A stretch of 64,000 nt of DNA from Saccharibacillus sp. CPCC 101409 (GTDB lineage: Bacteria > Bacillota > Bacilli > Paenibacillales > Paenibacillaceae). Positions 7,367 to 16,350 of the stretch are shown here, piece by piece. The stretch spans positions 62,001 to 126,000 of the forward strand of contig NZ_JAULSA010000006.1 in the NCBI RefSeq assembly GCF_030518235.1. Direction: 5' to 3'. A program made the position numbers and the translations under genes. The stretch's first letter is position 1, and every line of letters starts with the position of its first letter. The notes under the pieces were generated by a model. That model saw nothing but the letters and a program-made list of their open reading frames with translations, made no database searches and had not been told where the DNA came from.

Positions 7367-9574
7367 TTAAGCGTCCGCTTCTCCGTCGTCGCCGAACGGC
7401 AGCAGTCCCGATAGAAAAGCGATGATTGCCGCCGCCCCTGCGTAAATGGCGCCTCCTACAGTAATATAAGGAGCTACCAAGAAAACAAGTGCAAGGCCGG
7501 CTACAGTGGCTCCCAATGCAATGGCCAGATCCGGATTCAACGAATCGTAATTCGGATTATCTTCGTCCGGCAGCTTCTTGAATGTATAGATGACATAAAT
7601 TTCAAGCGTCGCCTTAGTCCCGTCCGTAAGCGGAACCGCGGTTTTGGAGACTTTGATTTTTACGGTCAACTTATCGCCCATTGGAGTCACGGCAAGCGCC
7701 AGGCTGCCGTTTTCGACGGTAAGCGATACGTTATTCAGAAAGTTTTTGAAGTCTTTCACCTGATCGACGGAAAGTTTAATCTTGGTATCGCCCAGCATCG
7801 TTTCGGCCGAAACGCCAGGTTTGCCGTTTGTGATATTGATCTTGTGCATCTCGTTGCCTTCTGCGGTATAAGTAGTTCTCGTTTCCAGATCGACATCCAC
7901 AATCGCAGATTCGTAAATTCTTTGCTTGGTGTTCAGAATCAGATTTCCCGTATACAACGATCTAATATCCTTGAGCAGAGGGAAGGAAGAAACCATCTCT
8001 ACCCAGGCGGCATACAGGGCGTCTTTATCCGGATCGGAAGCTTGGACCAGCGCGGAAACGCCGGGGTCGCGTCCCGAATAAGCATCTTTGTCGATGCCGA
8101 TAAGCCCGTCCCCTGTTCCAATCGAGGTTTCGAAAAATTGGTCGAACGCCCAGTTGTCCGGCATTGGGAAACCCAGGTTGCCGCTAAAGCCTGTCGACAT
8201 ATCCGAAACGAAGCTGAACTCGGTTTGCGCTTTGTAGTCCGCCGCCGTACGAATACAAGTATTGCGGGCGCCATAAATGCTGATCTTGTAGGAAGGCAGC
8301 GTTTTGGAGTTGTCCAGAGTATCGAATGCTTCCCGGATTTCCCGGAAATAAGGAATCAGCTTCTCTGTGACTTCGTAATCGTAAGCATCGTAATCGACGG
8401 CGAAATAAATCGATGTCCCGCTCGGAAAGCCCAATTGTCTTGCTGCCCGATGCGCCTTATAGCCGTCGATCGTTCCCTGGCCCGGCACAAAGTAAGAGGA
8501 GCGGTAGCCTCCGTCCTGATAGATCGGGAAAACGCGCAGTCCCGCGTTGAAGATAATCTTCAACTCATCGGGGGTCATCGCTTTGGAGCGAACCCCGCCC
8601 TTACCGTCGGACACGTTGCCTGTCAGATAGCGGCCAATGACTTCGTATCCGTTTGCGACCAGCGTTTTGGCGCGGGCCTCCGTCAGGATCGTCGAAGCAT
8701 CGCAGGCTTTGGCGCTGCGGCTGGTATCCCCGTTGCTGGTCAGCAGCTGTTTGATGGTCGTCAAGTCCGCAATTCCCGTAACGGGAAGCATCATAAAGGA
8801 TTGGAAGTACGAGACTTTGCTTTTGACCCGGGCACCGTACACGCCGTTGAACTCGCCCGTATCGTATTCGGAACCGTTGCACGAGAGCGCGTATTGCAGA
8901 ATCTGTACCAGCTTGCGCGGCGCGTTGTTCTCGCTCAGCGTAGGACAGCGAGCGATGGTACTCGGGCCGAAGCTGCCGTTGGCGGTGCCGACCGGGAGGC
9001 CTTCTTCCGCTTGCAGCGCGTAGATCAAAGCCTTGTTGGTGTCGCGGGAGTAAACGCCGTCCGTCGGCATCAGGCCGAAGTACTTGTTATAGTCCTGGTT
9101 GAGATTCTGCTGAGCCTGACGGATTTCCGCCCGCCCTTTGAACGACAGCTTATAAGAGTTCATGTTCATTAAAGCTTTCATCAAGGCCGCAGTTACCACG
9201 CCGTCCTGAACCGTGAGACCGATATCGCTTTGCAGTTCTTTGACTGCTTTTTCCGTCCCGTCGAAAAAATTACCGGTCAATCCGCCCGGATTGTAGCCTT
9301 TGCAGAACAGCGCGCCCTGCAAAATAAAATACTGATTGTTTTTGGCGGCGCCGGCGTCTTGTTTGCGGAGCGGCTTGAACAGGCTTTCCGTTTTGGGTCC
9401 GAAACTATCGGAAGTTTCCGTGCCGGAAATGCCCAGTTCAAGTTGAAGCGCACGTGTTAGGGAGTAGATTGTGTTCCAGCCGGTAAGACCGTCCTCGTCC
9501 ACATGTTTATACCCCACGCTTGTTTTATACGTACTGTTCAGCCATTTCTGTGTTTGCAGTACTCTTGCGTCCAT
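7367..9574 (-). CDS. Peptidoglycan-binding and DUF1906 glycoside-hydrolase-like protein
   Basis: 735 residues from ATG 9574, which has GAGAGGAGA just upstream; longer in-frame starts lack a site. The N-terminal half contains repeated peptidoglycan-binding-like modules (for example LQxELGISGTETSDSFGPKT, and later LPVGTANGSFGPSTI). The middle (about 290-510) matches the Rv2525c-like DUF1906 domain: VIGRYLTGN, FPIYQDGG, IYFAVDYDA and GIDKDAYSG. The last 60 residues are strongly hydrophobic and end acidic. No signal peptide is visible. DUF1906 is a TIM-barrel fold related to GH25-like lysozymes, so a wall-degrading or wall-binding effector is plausible but unproven. It follows the small gene at 9651 by 76 bases on the same strand. 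Confidence 0.8.
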   Translation of the reverse strand: MDARVLQTQKWLNSTYKTSVGYKHVDEDGLTGWNTIYSLTRALQLELGISGTETSDSFGPKTESLFKPLRKQDAGAAKNNQYFILQGALFCKGYNPGGLTGNFFDGTEKAVKELQSDIGLTVQDGVVTAALMKALMNMNSYKLSFKGRAEIRQAQQNLNQDYNKYFGLMPTDGVYSRDTNKALIYALQAEEGLPVGTANGSFGPSTIARCPTLSENNAPRKLVQILQYALSCNGSEYDTGEFNGVYGARVKSKVSYFQSFMMLPVTGIADLTTIKQLLTSNGDTSRSAKACDASTILTEARAKTLVANGYEVIGRYLTGNVSDGKGGVRSKAMTPDELKIIFNAGLRVFPIYQDGGYRSSYFVPGQGTIDGYKAHRAARQLGFPSGTSIYFAVDYDAYDYEVTEKLIPYFREIREAFDTLDNSKTLPSYKISIYGARNTCIRTAADYKAQTEFSFVSDMSTGFSGNLGFPMPDNWAFDQFFETSIGTGDGLIGIDKDAYSGRDPGVSALVQASDPDKDALYAAWVEMVSSFPLLKDIRSLYTGNLILNTKQRIYESAIVDVDLETRTTYTAEGNEMHKINITNGKPGVSAETMLGDTKIKLSVDQVKDFKNFLNNVSLTVENGSLALAVTPMGDKLTVKIKVSKTAVPLTDGTKATLEIYVIYTFKKLPDEDNPNYDSLNPDLAIALGATVAGLALVFLVAPYITVGGAIYAGAAAIIAFLSGLLPFGDDGEADA

Positions 9575-9650
9575 ATTGTGAATCTCCTCTCGAATGATAT
9601 TTGATTTCCGACTTTGCAGTAAGCGAATAAGTTTTATCCGTCCTTGCTCA

Positions 9651-10241
9651 TCACGCTGTGTTGATTCCGTAGCTAAGTGGATGAGCTTTGAAATCAACGG
9701 TGGCAAATCGAATATTGGTGCCATAAGAATGGAGATTGCCTGAAGCATTTTTCCAGCCCGAAGCTCGGATGCCTACACCGGAAACGTTCGTAGGAAGAGT
9801 GCTGGACTTCGTGAATCCGTATCCGCCTGTAAATTCGATCCGATAAGTTGAAGGCAGCGTTTCAGCAAGGTTTCCGTCGTCCGTATAGATTTTAAGCGGA
9901 CTGCGCAGGCTGTAATGAGATCCCCATTTTCCGTCGGCAGTACAGGAGTTCCAGATGCTGCAATTAAAGTTATCCAGCCGATAAATTTGCTCCCATATGA
10001 AATCGAATCCGGTATAAATCGAAATAGTTGCTGTTTTTTGCGCTGTATTCACGCCGTTTATAGCGGTGACTTTGACCCACCCCGCATGAGCGCGATCCCA
10101 AGTATAAAAGTTGCCGGGAGAAGAATTATCTTGTAAAAAAAGCTGGCCGTCATAAATAGGTGCTTGTACAGAAGTGCCGGTATCGTGAATAAAAGCATCT
10201 TTCGTTTCGGCATTTGTCGAATTGTAAACCCAAACCCACAT
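9651..10241 (-). CDS. Hypothetical protein, partner of the DUF1906 gene
   Basis: 196 residues, not recognised. It is rich in Trp, Tyr, Ser, Thr and Gly, with alternating beta-like segments (MWVWVYNSTN; NFYTWDRAHAGWVKV; YRIEFTGGYGF) and no membrane span or signal peptide. The start has an AGGAGG site in the correct spacing. It is the first gene of a two-gene unit with the DUF1906 protein and is divergent from a sigma-like factor. A beta-sandwich or lectin-like protein is possible; this is a guess from composition. Confidence 0.65.
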   Translation of the reverse strand: MWVWVYNSTNAETKDAFIHDTGTSVQAPIYDGQLFLQDNSSPGNFYTWDRAHAGWVKVTAINGVNTAQKTATISIYTGFDFIWEQIYRLDNFNCSIWNSCTADGKWGSHYSLRSPLKIYTDDGNLAETLPSTYRIEFTGGYGFTKSSTLPTNVSGVGIRASGWKNASGNLHSYGTNIRFATVDFKAHPLSYGINTA

Positions 10242-10486
10242 GGTAAAGACCTCCTGATTGGAAATATTAAAAGCCGGTGGCGCCGTCCCAAGCTTTGACT
10301 TCCTATGTCGAGTAATTATTTGATTTGTGGCATCTGTTTAAAAATAAAGGGAACAAACGTTCTTTTTTTGGTTGTGGAAACAGACTTAAAAACTCCTTCT
10401 ATAGTAGAGAGGGTAATTTGGAAATTAGTAAAAATTATTCCTCTACTAAACCCGGGAAATCGGGGATCAAAAGGGGAACAGGAATA

Positions 10487-11152
10487 ATGATTGGAATAAA
10501 TGAGGAATTAATAGACGCTCTGGCCGCCGAATTTTCAAAAAAAGAGGATCCATTCATTTTTGAAGACTTATTTTTAGAAGTTTATCCTTTTATTAAAAAG
10601 AAAGCCGAATCGGCCCGGATCAGAGCGCAGCGTTTTGGTATATCGATACCTGCCGAAGATTTTGAATCTCGGTTTGCGGAAGGTTTATACGAGGCGACAA
10701 AGACATTTCGGCGAGAGCTGGGGAGTTTTATGCCCCGGCTGCAGAACTTTCTGCGATTTAGGGAATCCGATGTTTGGAGACAGTATGCGAATAAAGGAGG
10801 TAAAAACGACAAAAATGAACGTCGATACGACAAAGCGCGTTTGGATTCGCTTGATCGTTTAGTCGCTCTGCCGGAAGAATCGAATCGAACGCTTGGAGAA
10901 GCCGTTCTTCCTACCGCGACTTCAGCGGAAAACGAATTTATGGAACGCATGGAAATTCGAAGATTGCTGGACGGATTCAGCGACATCAATGCAAAGTATG
11001 CGCGCGTAATTAAGATGCTTAACGAAGGAGCCGCCAATCAAGAGATCGCGGCGGCTTTTGGCGAAGAGGAATACAATGCCAGAATGCGCAAGCTGGTGCA
11101 GCGTGCCAAGAATTCTTTTCGAGTTTTTTGGAATCGAGAATATGAGAAATAA
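10487..11152 (+). CDS. Sigma-70-like RNA polymerase sigma factor
   Basis: 221 residues from ATG 10487. The N-terminal part (about 20-110) resembles sigma region 2: FEDLFLEVYPFIKKKAE, then AEDFESRFAEGLYEATKTF and a basic W-x-x-Y segment (DVWRQYANKGGK). The C-terminal 50 residues form a helix-turn-helix-like segment (NEGAANQEIAAAFGEEEYNARMRKLVQRAKNSF) similar to region 4. This is the pattern of short ECF-like or phage-like sigma proteins. No anti-sigma gene is adjacent. It is divergent from the DUF1906 unit and just upstream of the duplicated secreted-protein genes, so it may control either; that is inference. Confidence 0.65.
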   Translation: MIGINEELIDALAAEFSKKEDPFIFEDLFLEVYPFIKKKAESARIRAQRFGISIPAEDFESRFAEGLYEATKTFRRELGSFMPRLQNFLRFRESDVWRQYANKGGKNDKNERRYDKARLDSLDRLVALPEESNRTLGEAVLPTATSAENEFMERMEIRRLLDGFSDINAKYARVIKMLNEGAANQEIAAAFGEEEYNARMRKLVQRAKNSFRVFWNREYEK

Positions 11153-11224
11153 AATAGCTTACAATAAAAATGTTTATTATATGGGAAATTGGTTATTTTA
11201 TATATTGTGTTAAAATAACAAAGA

Positions 11225-11400
11225 AAGAAGGTTTTTGTTATGAAGAAAATGATCTCGGGTATATTGGCTGCGTCCGTAATTTTGGGAGCGTCAAGTCTGG
11301 CGTCTGCTCAAGAAACTGCAAAGCCTGCTTCTTTGCCTTCCAGTCCGCTTATTGATTCTTCCGGGGGTTCTATTTCGATTCAAGCCGATCAACAAAGGGC
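11225..11400 (+). repeat. Direct repeat copy 1 (leader of secreted-protein gene)
   Basis: About 175 bp covering the ribosome binding site and the first ~52 codons is repeated almost perfectly at 11867-12042, at a 642-bp offset. Differences are scattered single bases. Confidence 0.8.
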
Positions 11401-11698
11401 TACGGTAAGTAAAGCTACTTATCAGACTGGATGGCCTAAATATAGTAGCTCAGTAAATGGTAGAAATAGAACTGGAAGTTTTACTTTATCGTATGAAGAT
11501 GGTGGTAGCGTAGCGAGTGTGCATTTGTTAGAATATAATGGTTCTAGTTGGAATGAAGTGGATAATATTTATATTAATGTGACATTAGGATATGTTTCAA
11601 AAACAAAATATTATTACATGAAGAATGGGTATGACTATAAATTAAAATTAGAAGTAATCGATGGTGATGGAGGATCAGCAGCTATTACTAATTATTGA
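11240..11698 (+). CDS. Small secreted protein, tandem copy 1
   Basis: 152 residues. It starts with a clear Sec signal peptide (MKKMISGILAASVILGASS, cleavage predicted after ASA in SLASAQE). The mature part is Ser/Thr/Tyr-rich and beta-like, with NGRNRTG, LLEYNGSSW and a YYYMKNGY.YK.K motif near the end. Family not recognised. It is the first of two tandem paralogues of identical length. The first ~52 codons and the ribosome binding site are almost identical in DNA to copy 2, but the rest has diverged and is much more AT-rich here. Confidence 0.7.
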   Translation: MKKMISGILAASVILGASSLASAQETAKPASLPSSPLIDSSGGSISIQADQQRATVSKATYQTGWPKYSSSVNGRNRTGSFTLSYEDGGSVASVHLLEYNGSSWNEVDNIYINVTLGYVSKTKYYYMKNGYDYKLKLEVIDGDGGSAAITNY

Positions 11699-11866
11699 TA
11701 TTGTCTATTGTTTAATGAAATATTCATTACAACATGCGTCTCTGATAAGATTCAATTTAAAAAATAGAAAACAAGCTGTATCTCTAGTGTGCAAAATTAT
11801 CCAGAGTCGCATTATAGAAGAGCAGAAGAACTTTTTTGTTTTGAAAATTTTATCAAAATAAAAAGG

Positions 11867-12042
11867 AAAGAGGTTTTTGTTATGAAGAAAATGATCTCGG
11901 GTATATTGGCTGCGTCCGTAATTTTGGGAGCGTCAAGTCTGGCATCTGCCCAAGAAACTGCAAAGCCTGCTTCTTTGCCTTCCAGTCCGCTTATTGATTC
12001 TTCCGGAGGTTCTATTTCGATTCAAGCCGATCAACAGCAATC
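11867..12042 (+). repeat. Direct repeat copy 2 (leader of secreted-protein gene)
   Basis: Second copy of the repeat described at 11225-11400. Its sharp end near codon 52 suggests recombination or gene conversion limited to the leader. Confidence 0.8.
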
Positions 12043-12340
12043 TACTGTAAGCAAGCAAACTTACGAGCCTTACGGTCCTAAATACAGCGGGGAAGTAAAC
12101 GGAAGGAATCGAACAGGTCATTTCTATTTGACTTATGAGACGGGCGGCAGTTTGGTAGAAGCATATCTGTTGGAGTACAATGGGTCTTCATGGAAACAGG
12201 TAGATTACATTTACGTTAGCGTAACGGATTCCAGCGCGAATGCTTCGGGCTCATACTATATGAAAAACGGATACTCTTACAAAGTGAAATTGACTGCTCC
12301 TGGAAATGATGCGGCTGTAGCCAGAATTCAAAATTATTAA
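11882..12340 (+). CDS. Small secreted protein, tandem copy 2
   Basis: 152 residues, paralogue of the gene at 11240. The signal peptide and following Pro/Ser-rich linker are identical through ISIQADQQ. The mature domain keeps the same framework (NGRNRTG, YLTYETGGS, LLEYNGSSW, YYMKNGYSYKVKL) with many substitutions. ATG 11882 follows AAAGAGG in the same context as copy 1. Codon use in the body is closer to the GC-rich backbone than in copy 1. A terminator follows at 12382-12413. The role is unknown; a secreted beta-domain protein is all that can be said. Confidence 0.75.
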   Translation: MKKMISGILAASVILGASSLASAQETAKPASLPSSPLIDSSGGSISIQADQQQSTVSKQTYEPYGPKYSGEVNGRNRTGHFYLTYETGGSLVEAYLLEYNGSSWKQVDYIYVSVTDSSANASGSYYMKNGYSYKVKLTAPGNDAAVARIQNY

Positions 12341-12381
12341 ATAAACTAAAAAGTTAAAGAGAACTTTACAATGTTTTTTAT

Positions 12382-12413
12382 GAAGCTGTCCGCAGAACCG
12401 GCAGCTTCTTTTT
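12382..12413 (+). terminator. Terminator after secreted-protein pair
   Basis: GAAGCTG (12382-12388) pairs with CAGCTTC (12402-12408) and is followed by a T run. Confidence 0.8.
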
Positions 12414-12424
12414 TTACTCCAAAA

Positions 12425-12454
12425 CTTGCCCTAAGGAAACTTTTTTAGTATAAA
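12425..12454 (+). promoter_or_regulatory. mntABCD promoter with MntR-type operator
   Basis: CTTGCCCTAAGGAAAC (12425-12440) is nearly identical to the Bacillus MntR box as I remember it (TTTGCCTTAAGGAAAC). It overlaps a -35 element TTGCCC (12426-12431), with a 17-base spacer to TATAAA (12449-12454). Binding of Mn-loaded MntR here would block the promoter, giving repression when manganese is sufficient. Confidence 0.75.
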
Positions 12455-12516
12455 GAAATAAAGAGTCATGAAAGAAAGAAAATTACCCTATGGAAAGATT
12501 GACAAAGGAGGCTGCG

Positions 12517-13470
12517 ATGAAAGCGAAAGCGGCGAGAAAGAAACACGGTTTGAACGCGCTGTTGATCCTGCTGACCGCCCTGCTGCTTGCCGGCTGCTCC
12601 GGAATCGGCAGCGCCAAAGGCGTGAGCGAGAACGGCAAACTTCTGGTGACGGCGACGACCGGCATGGTGGCGGATGCGGCGGCGGAAATCGGCGGCGAGT
12701 ACGTGGAAGTTACGACATTGATGGGCCCCGGCGTCGATCCGCATCTGTTCAAAGCGTCGCAGGGCGATATCCGCAAGCTGGACCGGGCGAAGATTATTTT
12801 CTACGGCGGACTTCATCTGGAAGGCAACATGAGCCGGATTCTGGAGAAGATGCAGCAGAGCAAGACGGTCGTGGCGGTTACGAAAAATATGCCGGAGGAT
12901 CGGCTGCTCAGCGGAGAAGAGGAAGGAACGGAATACGATCCGCACGTCTGGTTCGACGTCGAGCTCTGGATGAGCGCGGCGCGGACGGTGCAGGATACGC
13001 TGATCGCCGAAGATCCGGCGAACGCGGAAGCGTATCGGGAGCAGGGCGCGCGCTATCTGAGCGAACTTGAGGAACTGGACGCTTACGTTCGCGGACGGAT
13101 GCAGGAGATTCCGGAAGAAGGACGCGTGCTCGTGACGGCGCACGACGCCTTCGGCTACTTCGGCCGGGCTTACGGCGTGGAAGTGGTCGGGCTGCAGGGC
13201 ATCAGCACGGCGGCGGAATTCGGAGCGCGGGACGTGAGCACGCTGCGCGATTATCTGGTGGAGCGCGGCATCAAAGCCGTGTTCGTCGAATCGAGCCTGC
13301 CGGCCCGGTCGATGGAAGCGATCGTGGCGGGCGCGGCGCAAAAAGGCCACACGGTGCGCATCGGCGGTGAACTGTTCTCGGACGCGATGGGCGAGCCGGG
13401 CACAGCGGAAGGCACGTATATCGGCATGGTGCGGCATAACGCGGATACGATTGCGGCAGCTTTGAAATAG
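12517..13470 (+). CDS. mntA: Manganese ABC transporter substrate-binding lipoprotein
   Basis: 317 residues from ATG 12517; the in-frame ATG at 12490 lies upstream of the AAAGGAGG site, so it is not used. A lipoprotein signal ends in LLLAGC with the lipidated Cys27. The cluster A-I (ZnuA/TroA) fold is shown by [37 protein letters not shown] and GELFSDAMG, which supply the His/His/Glu/Asp metal ligands of the family. It delivers Mn2+ (or Zn2+) to the permease outside the membrane. The MntR-like operator upstream argues for manganese. First gene of a four-gene operon. Confidence 0.88.
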   Translation: MKAKAARKKHGLNALLILLTALLLAGCSGIGSAKGVSENGKLLVTATTGMVADAAAEIGGEYVEVTTLMGPGVDPHLFKASQGDIRKLDRAKIIFYGGLHLEGNMSRILEKMQQSKTVVAVTKNMPEDRLLSGEEEGTEYDPHVWFDVELWMSAARTVQDTLIAEDPANAEAYREQGARYLSELEELDAYVRGRMQEIPEEGRVLVTAHDAFGYFGRAYGVEVVGLQGISTAAEFGARDVSTLRDYLVERGIKAVFVESSLPARSMEAIVAGAAQKGHTVRIGGELFSDAMGEPGTAEGTYIGMVRHNADTIAAALK

Positions 13471-13498
13471 AAGAACCATACGCGGAGGAGGAGAAGAT

Positions 13499-14305
13499 AT
13501 GAGCGAGGAAACGAATAAGCTTAAGCATCGGACGGCGGCAAAAGAGGCGGCGGCAGCGCCGCTGGCGGTCTCCAATATAACGGTCGCTTACCAGCGCAAA
13601 GCCGTGGTGGAAGATGTAAGTTTTGCACTGCCGGAAGGCAAGCTGGTCGCGCTGATCGGACCGAACGGGGCGGGCAAGTCGACGCTGCTCAAAGCGATTC
13701 TGGGCCTGATCCCATCGATTTCGGGGCAGGTCGCCATCTACGGCGATACGTACAAAAAGATGCGCAGCCGCGTCGGTTACGTTCCGCAGCGCGAATCGGT
13801 CGACTGGGACTTCCCGACCGACGCGCTCGATGTGGTCATGATGGGCCGTTACGGCCATCTGGGCTGGATCAAGCGCCCGGGGCGGCGCGAGAAGGAACTG
13901 GCTATGGCGACCCTGGAGAAAGTCGGCATGGCGGACTTCGCCCGCAGACAGATCAGCCAGCTGTCGGGCGGCCAGCAGCAGCGGGTATTTCTCGCCCGGG
14001 CGCTGGCGCAGGAAGCGGATCTGTACTTCATGGACGAGCCGTTCGCGGGCGTGGACGCCGCAACGGAGAAAGCCATTATCGCGCTGCTCGGCGAGCTGCG
14101 CAGAGAAGGCAAAACGGTGCTGGTCGTGCACCACGACCTGTCGACGGTCGAAGAGTATTTCGACCATGTGCTGCTGCTGAACAAACGGCTGGTTGCGGCC
14201 GGTCCGGTCGCGGAGACTTTTACACCGGACAAGCTGCACGAAACCTACGGCGGGAAGCTGGCGATCGTCGGCCAGGACGGCCGGGAAGCGCTGGTGGTCA
14301 AATGA
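13499..14305 (+). CDS. mntB: Manganese ABC transporter ATP-binding protein
   Basis: 268 residues. It carries Walker [10 protein letters not shown] (54-62), the ABC signature LSGGQQQR, Walker B LYFMDEPF and the switch His in VVHHDL. It powers import of Mn2+ through MntC/MntD. Start ATG 13499 follows GGAGGAGGA. A Lys/Ala-rich N-terminal extension of about 20 residues precedes the core. Confidence 0.9.
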   Translation: MSEETNKLKHRTAAKEAAAAPLAVSNITVAYQRKAVVEDVSFALPEGKLVALIGPNGAGKSTLLKAILGLIPSISGQVAIYGDTYKKMRSRVGYVPQRESVDWDFPTDALDVVMMGRYGHLGWIKRPGRREKELAMATLEKVGMADFARRQISQLSGGQQQRVFLARALAQEADLYFMDEPFAGVDAATEKAIIALLGELRREGKTVLVVHHDLSTVEEYFDHVLLLNKRLVAAGPVAETFTPDKLHETYGGKLAIVGQDGREALVVK

Positions 14306-14360
14306 GCGAAGGAATGGGCGAATTGAACGGGAGCAACGGACGGAAAAGGAGGAATCCGCT

Positions 14361-15308
14361 ATGCTGGAATGGCTGATCTCGCTGTGGAGCGATCCGAATA
14401 CGCGCTGGATTCTGCTCGGCTGCACGCTGCTGGGGCTGGGCAGCGGCGTAATCGGGAGCTTTACGTTCCTGCGCCGGGAAAGTCTGCTCGGCGACACGTT
14501 GGCGCACGCCGCGCTGCCGGGCGTATGTATTGCTTTTATGCTGACCGAGGTCAAATCGGCAGGATTGTTCCTGGCCGGTGCGCTGCTGGCCGGCGTGGCC
14601 GCTGTGCTGTGCGTCAGCGCGATCTCGCGCCATACGCGGATCAAGCCCGATGCGGCGATGGGCATCGTGCTGACTTTCTTCTTCGGCGTCGGCACGGTGA
14701 TGCTGACGCATATCCAGCACAGCGGAAGCGGCAGCCAGAGCGGGCTGGATAAATATCTGTTCGGCCAGGCGGCGGCCATGGTCACGGGCGACGTGTACGT
14801 GCTGATGGGCGTTTCGCTGCTGCTGATCGTCCTGGCGCTGCTGCTGTTCAAAGAATTCAAGCTGATCAGCTTCGATCCGGGCTTCGCGCGCGGCATCGGG
14901 CTGCCGGTCGGGCTGCTGGAGCACGTCCTGCTGATCCTGACGACGGTCGCGGTGGCGGCCGGCATCCAGGCGGTCGGCGTCGTGCTCGTCGCCGCGCTGC
15001 TGATTACGCCGGCGGCCGCGGCGCGCTACTGGACCGACCGCCTGCCGGTCATGCTGGCGGCGGCCGGCGTGTTCGGCGCTCTCAGCGGCACGGCGGGCGC
15101 GGCGATCAGCACGCTCGGCGAAGGTATCCCGACCGGTCCGGTGACCGTGCTGGCCGCGACGCTGCTGTTTGCGGTATCGCTGCTGCTGGCGCCCGGCCGG
15201 GGTCTTGCCGCCAGAGCGCTGCGGCACCGCGGCATGAGAGCCGCTTACGCGCGAACTGTAGACGGCGGCGCGCCGCCAACCGGCGCCGCCGAAGGGAGGG
15301 AGTCGTAA
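14361..15308 (+). CDS. mntC: Manganese ABC transporter permease
   Basis: 315 residues with about eight membrane segments, ABC-3 family. Typical motifs are LRRESLLGDTLAHAALPGV near the N-terminus and VGVVLVAALLITPAAAARYWTDR. ATG 14361 is set by AAAAGGAGG 9 bases upstream; longer frames upstream overlap mntB. The next gene begins directly after the stop codon. It forms half of the channel with MntD. Confidence 0.88.
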   Translation: MLEWLISLWSDPNTRWILLGCTLLGLGSGVIGSFTFLRRESLLGDTLAHAALPGVCIAFMLTEVKSAGLFLAGALLAGVAAVLCVSAISRHTRIKPDAAMGIVLTFFFGVGTVMLTHIQHSGSGSQSGLDKYLFGQAAAMVTGDVYVLMGVSLLLIVLALLLFKEFKLISFDPGFARGIGLPVGLLEHVLLILTTVAVAAGIQAVGVVLVAALLITPAAAARYWTDRLPVMLAAAGVFGALSGTAGAAISTLGEGIPTGPVTVLAATLLFAVSLLLAPGRGLAARALRHRGMRAAYARTVDGGAPPTGAAEGRES

Positions 15309-16187
15309 ATGATGGATTTCTGGATTATCCTGACGGCGGTGCTGGTCGCGGGCGCCTGCTCGATTCTCGGCTGCTTCCTGATTCTGCGCCGGATGGCGCT
15401 GGTCGGAGACGCGATCAGCCACGCCGTGCTGCCGGGCATCGCGATCGCGTTCCTGATGAGCGGCACCCGCGATTCCATGTGGATGCTGCTCGGCGCGACG
15501 GCGTTCGGACTGCTGACCGTGTTCCTGATCCAAACGCTGCAAACGGCCGGCCTGCAGTCCGACGCGTCGATCGGCATCGTGTTCACGGCGCTGTTCGCGG
15601 TCGGCGTGCTGCTGATCAGCCTGAACGCGCAGCATATCGACCTCGATCTGGACTGCGTGCTGTTCGGCGAGATCGCTTATGTGCCGTGGGATACGTGGAC
15701 GCTGGGCGGAACCGATATGGGGCCGCGGGCGGTCTGGATGCTCGGCATCACGGTGACGGTGATCCTGCTGCTGCTCGGGCTGTTTTACAAACAGTTCAAG
15801 CTCTGCGCGTTCGACCCTGCGATGGCCGCGGCCTGCGGCATTCCGGTGCTGCTGTTCCATTACCTGCTGATGGGCATGGTGTCGATGACGGCCGTGTCTT
15901 CGTTCGAGAGCGTCGGCGCGATCCTGGTCGTGGGCATGCTGATTATCCCGGCGGCGACGGCGTATCTGCTGACCGACCGCCTGGGCGTCATGATCGGGCT
16001 GAGCGTGGCGGTCGGCGTTGTATCGGCTGTGGCGGGCTACCTCGCGTCGTACCTGCTGGACGCTTCGATCGCGGGCTGTATCGTATCGGTCGCCGGTATT
16101 CTGTTTATCCTGTCGCTGCTGCTGTCGCCCAAGCACGGATTGATCGCGAAAGCTTCGCGCAGAAGATCGGCAGCCGGCGTTTTGTAA
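15309..16187 (+). CDS. mntD: Manganese ABC transporter permease
   Basis: 292 residues, a second ABC-3 permease paralogous to MntC (LRRMALVGDAISHAVLPGIAIAF; VGAILVVGMLIIPAATAYLLTDRLG). ATG 15309 immediately follows the mntC stop, so translation is probably coupled. Having two different permease subunits is the Bacillus mntABCD arrangement. The operon seems to end here, although no strong terminator was seen in the 160 bases before the next gene. Confidence 0.88.
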   Translation: MMDFWIILTAVLVAGACSILGCFLILRRMALVGDAISHAVLPGIAIAFLMSGTRDSMWMLLGATAFGLLTVFLIQTLQTAGLQSDASIGIVFTALFAVGVLLISLNAQHIDLDLDCVLFGEIAYVPWDTWTLGGTDMGPRAVWMLGITVTVILLLLGLFYKQFKLCAFDPAMAAACGIPVLLFHYLLMGMVSMTAVSSFESVGAILVVGMLIIPAATAYLLTDRLGVMIGLSVAVGVVSAVAGYLASYLLDASIAGCIVSVAGILFILSLLLSPKHGLIAKASRRRSAAGVL

Positions 16188-16350
16188 AAAAGAAAAACAT
16201 GCCGAGCGCCTCCGATCTGCCGCCGCGTCCCCGGATTATTCCGCGGGACGCGGTGGATTTTTACGGAAACGTCGTGGTACTCTTAGAGGGAGAAAAAGCC
16301 GGCGAACACACCTGCAAAAAAACCGCCGGATCGAAGAGGGGGAATGGCGC

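Noticed and set aside
10305-10487. A 60-codon frame just before the sigma-like gene
   Set aside because: No ribosome binding site; it overlaps the region expected to hold the promoter of the sigma-like gene.
6700-12400. Prophage or transposon responsible for the lower-GC block
   Set aside because: No integrase, transposase, tail or capsid gene and no flanking repeats or tRNA were seen, so only a general accessory region is claimed.
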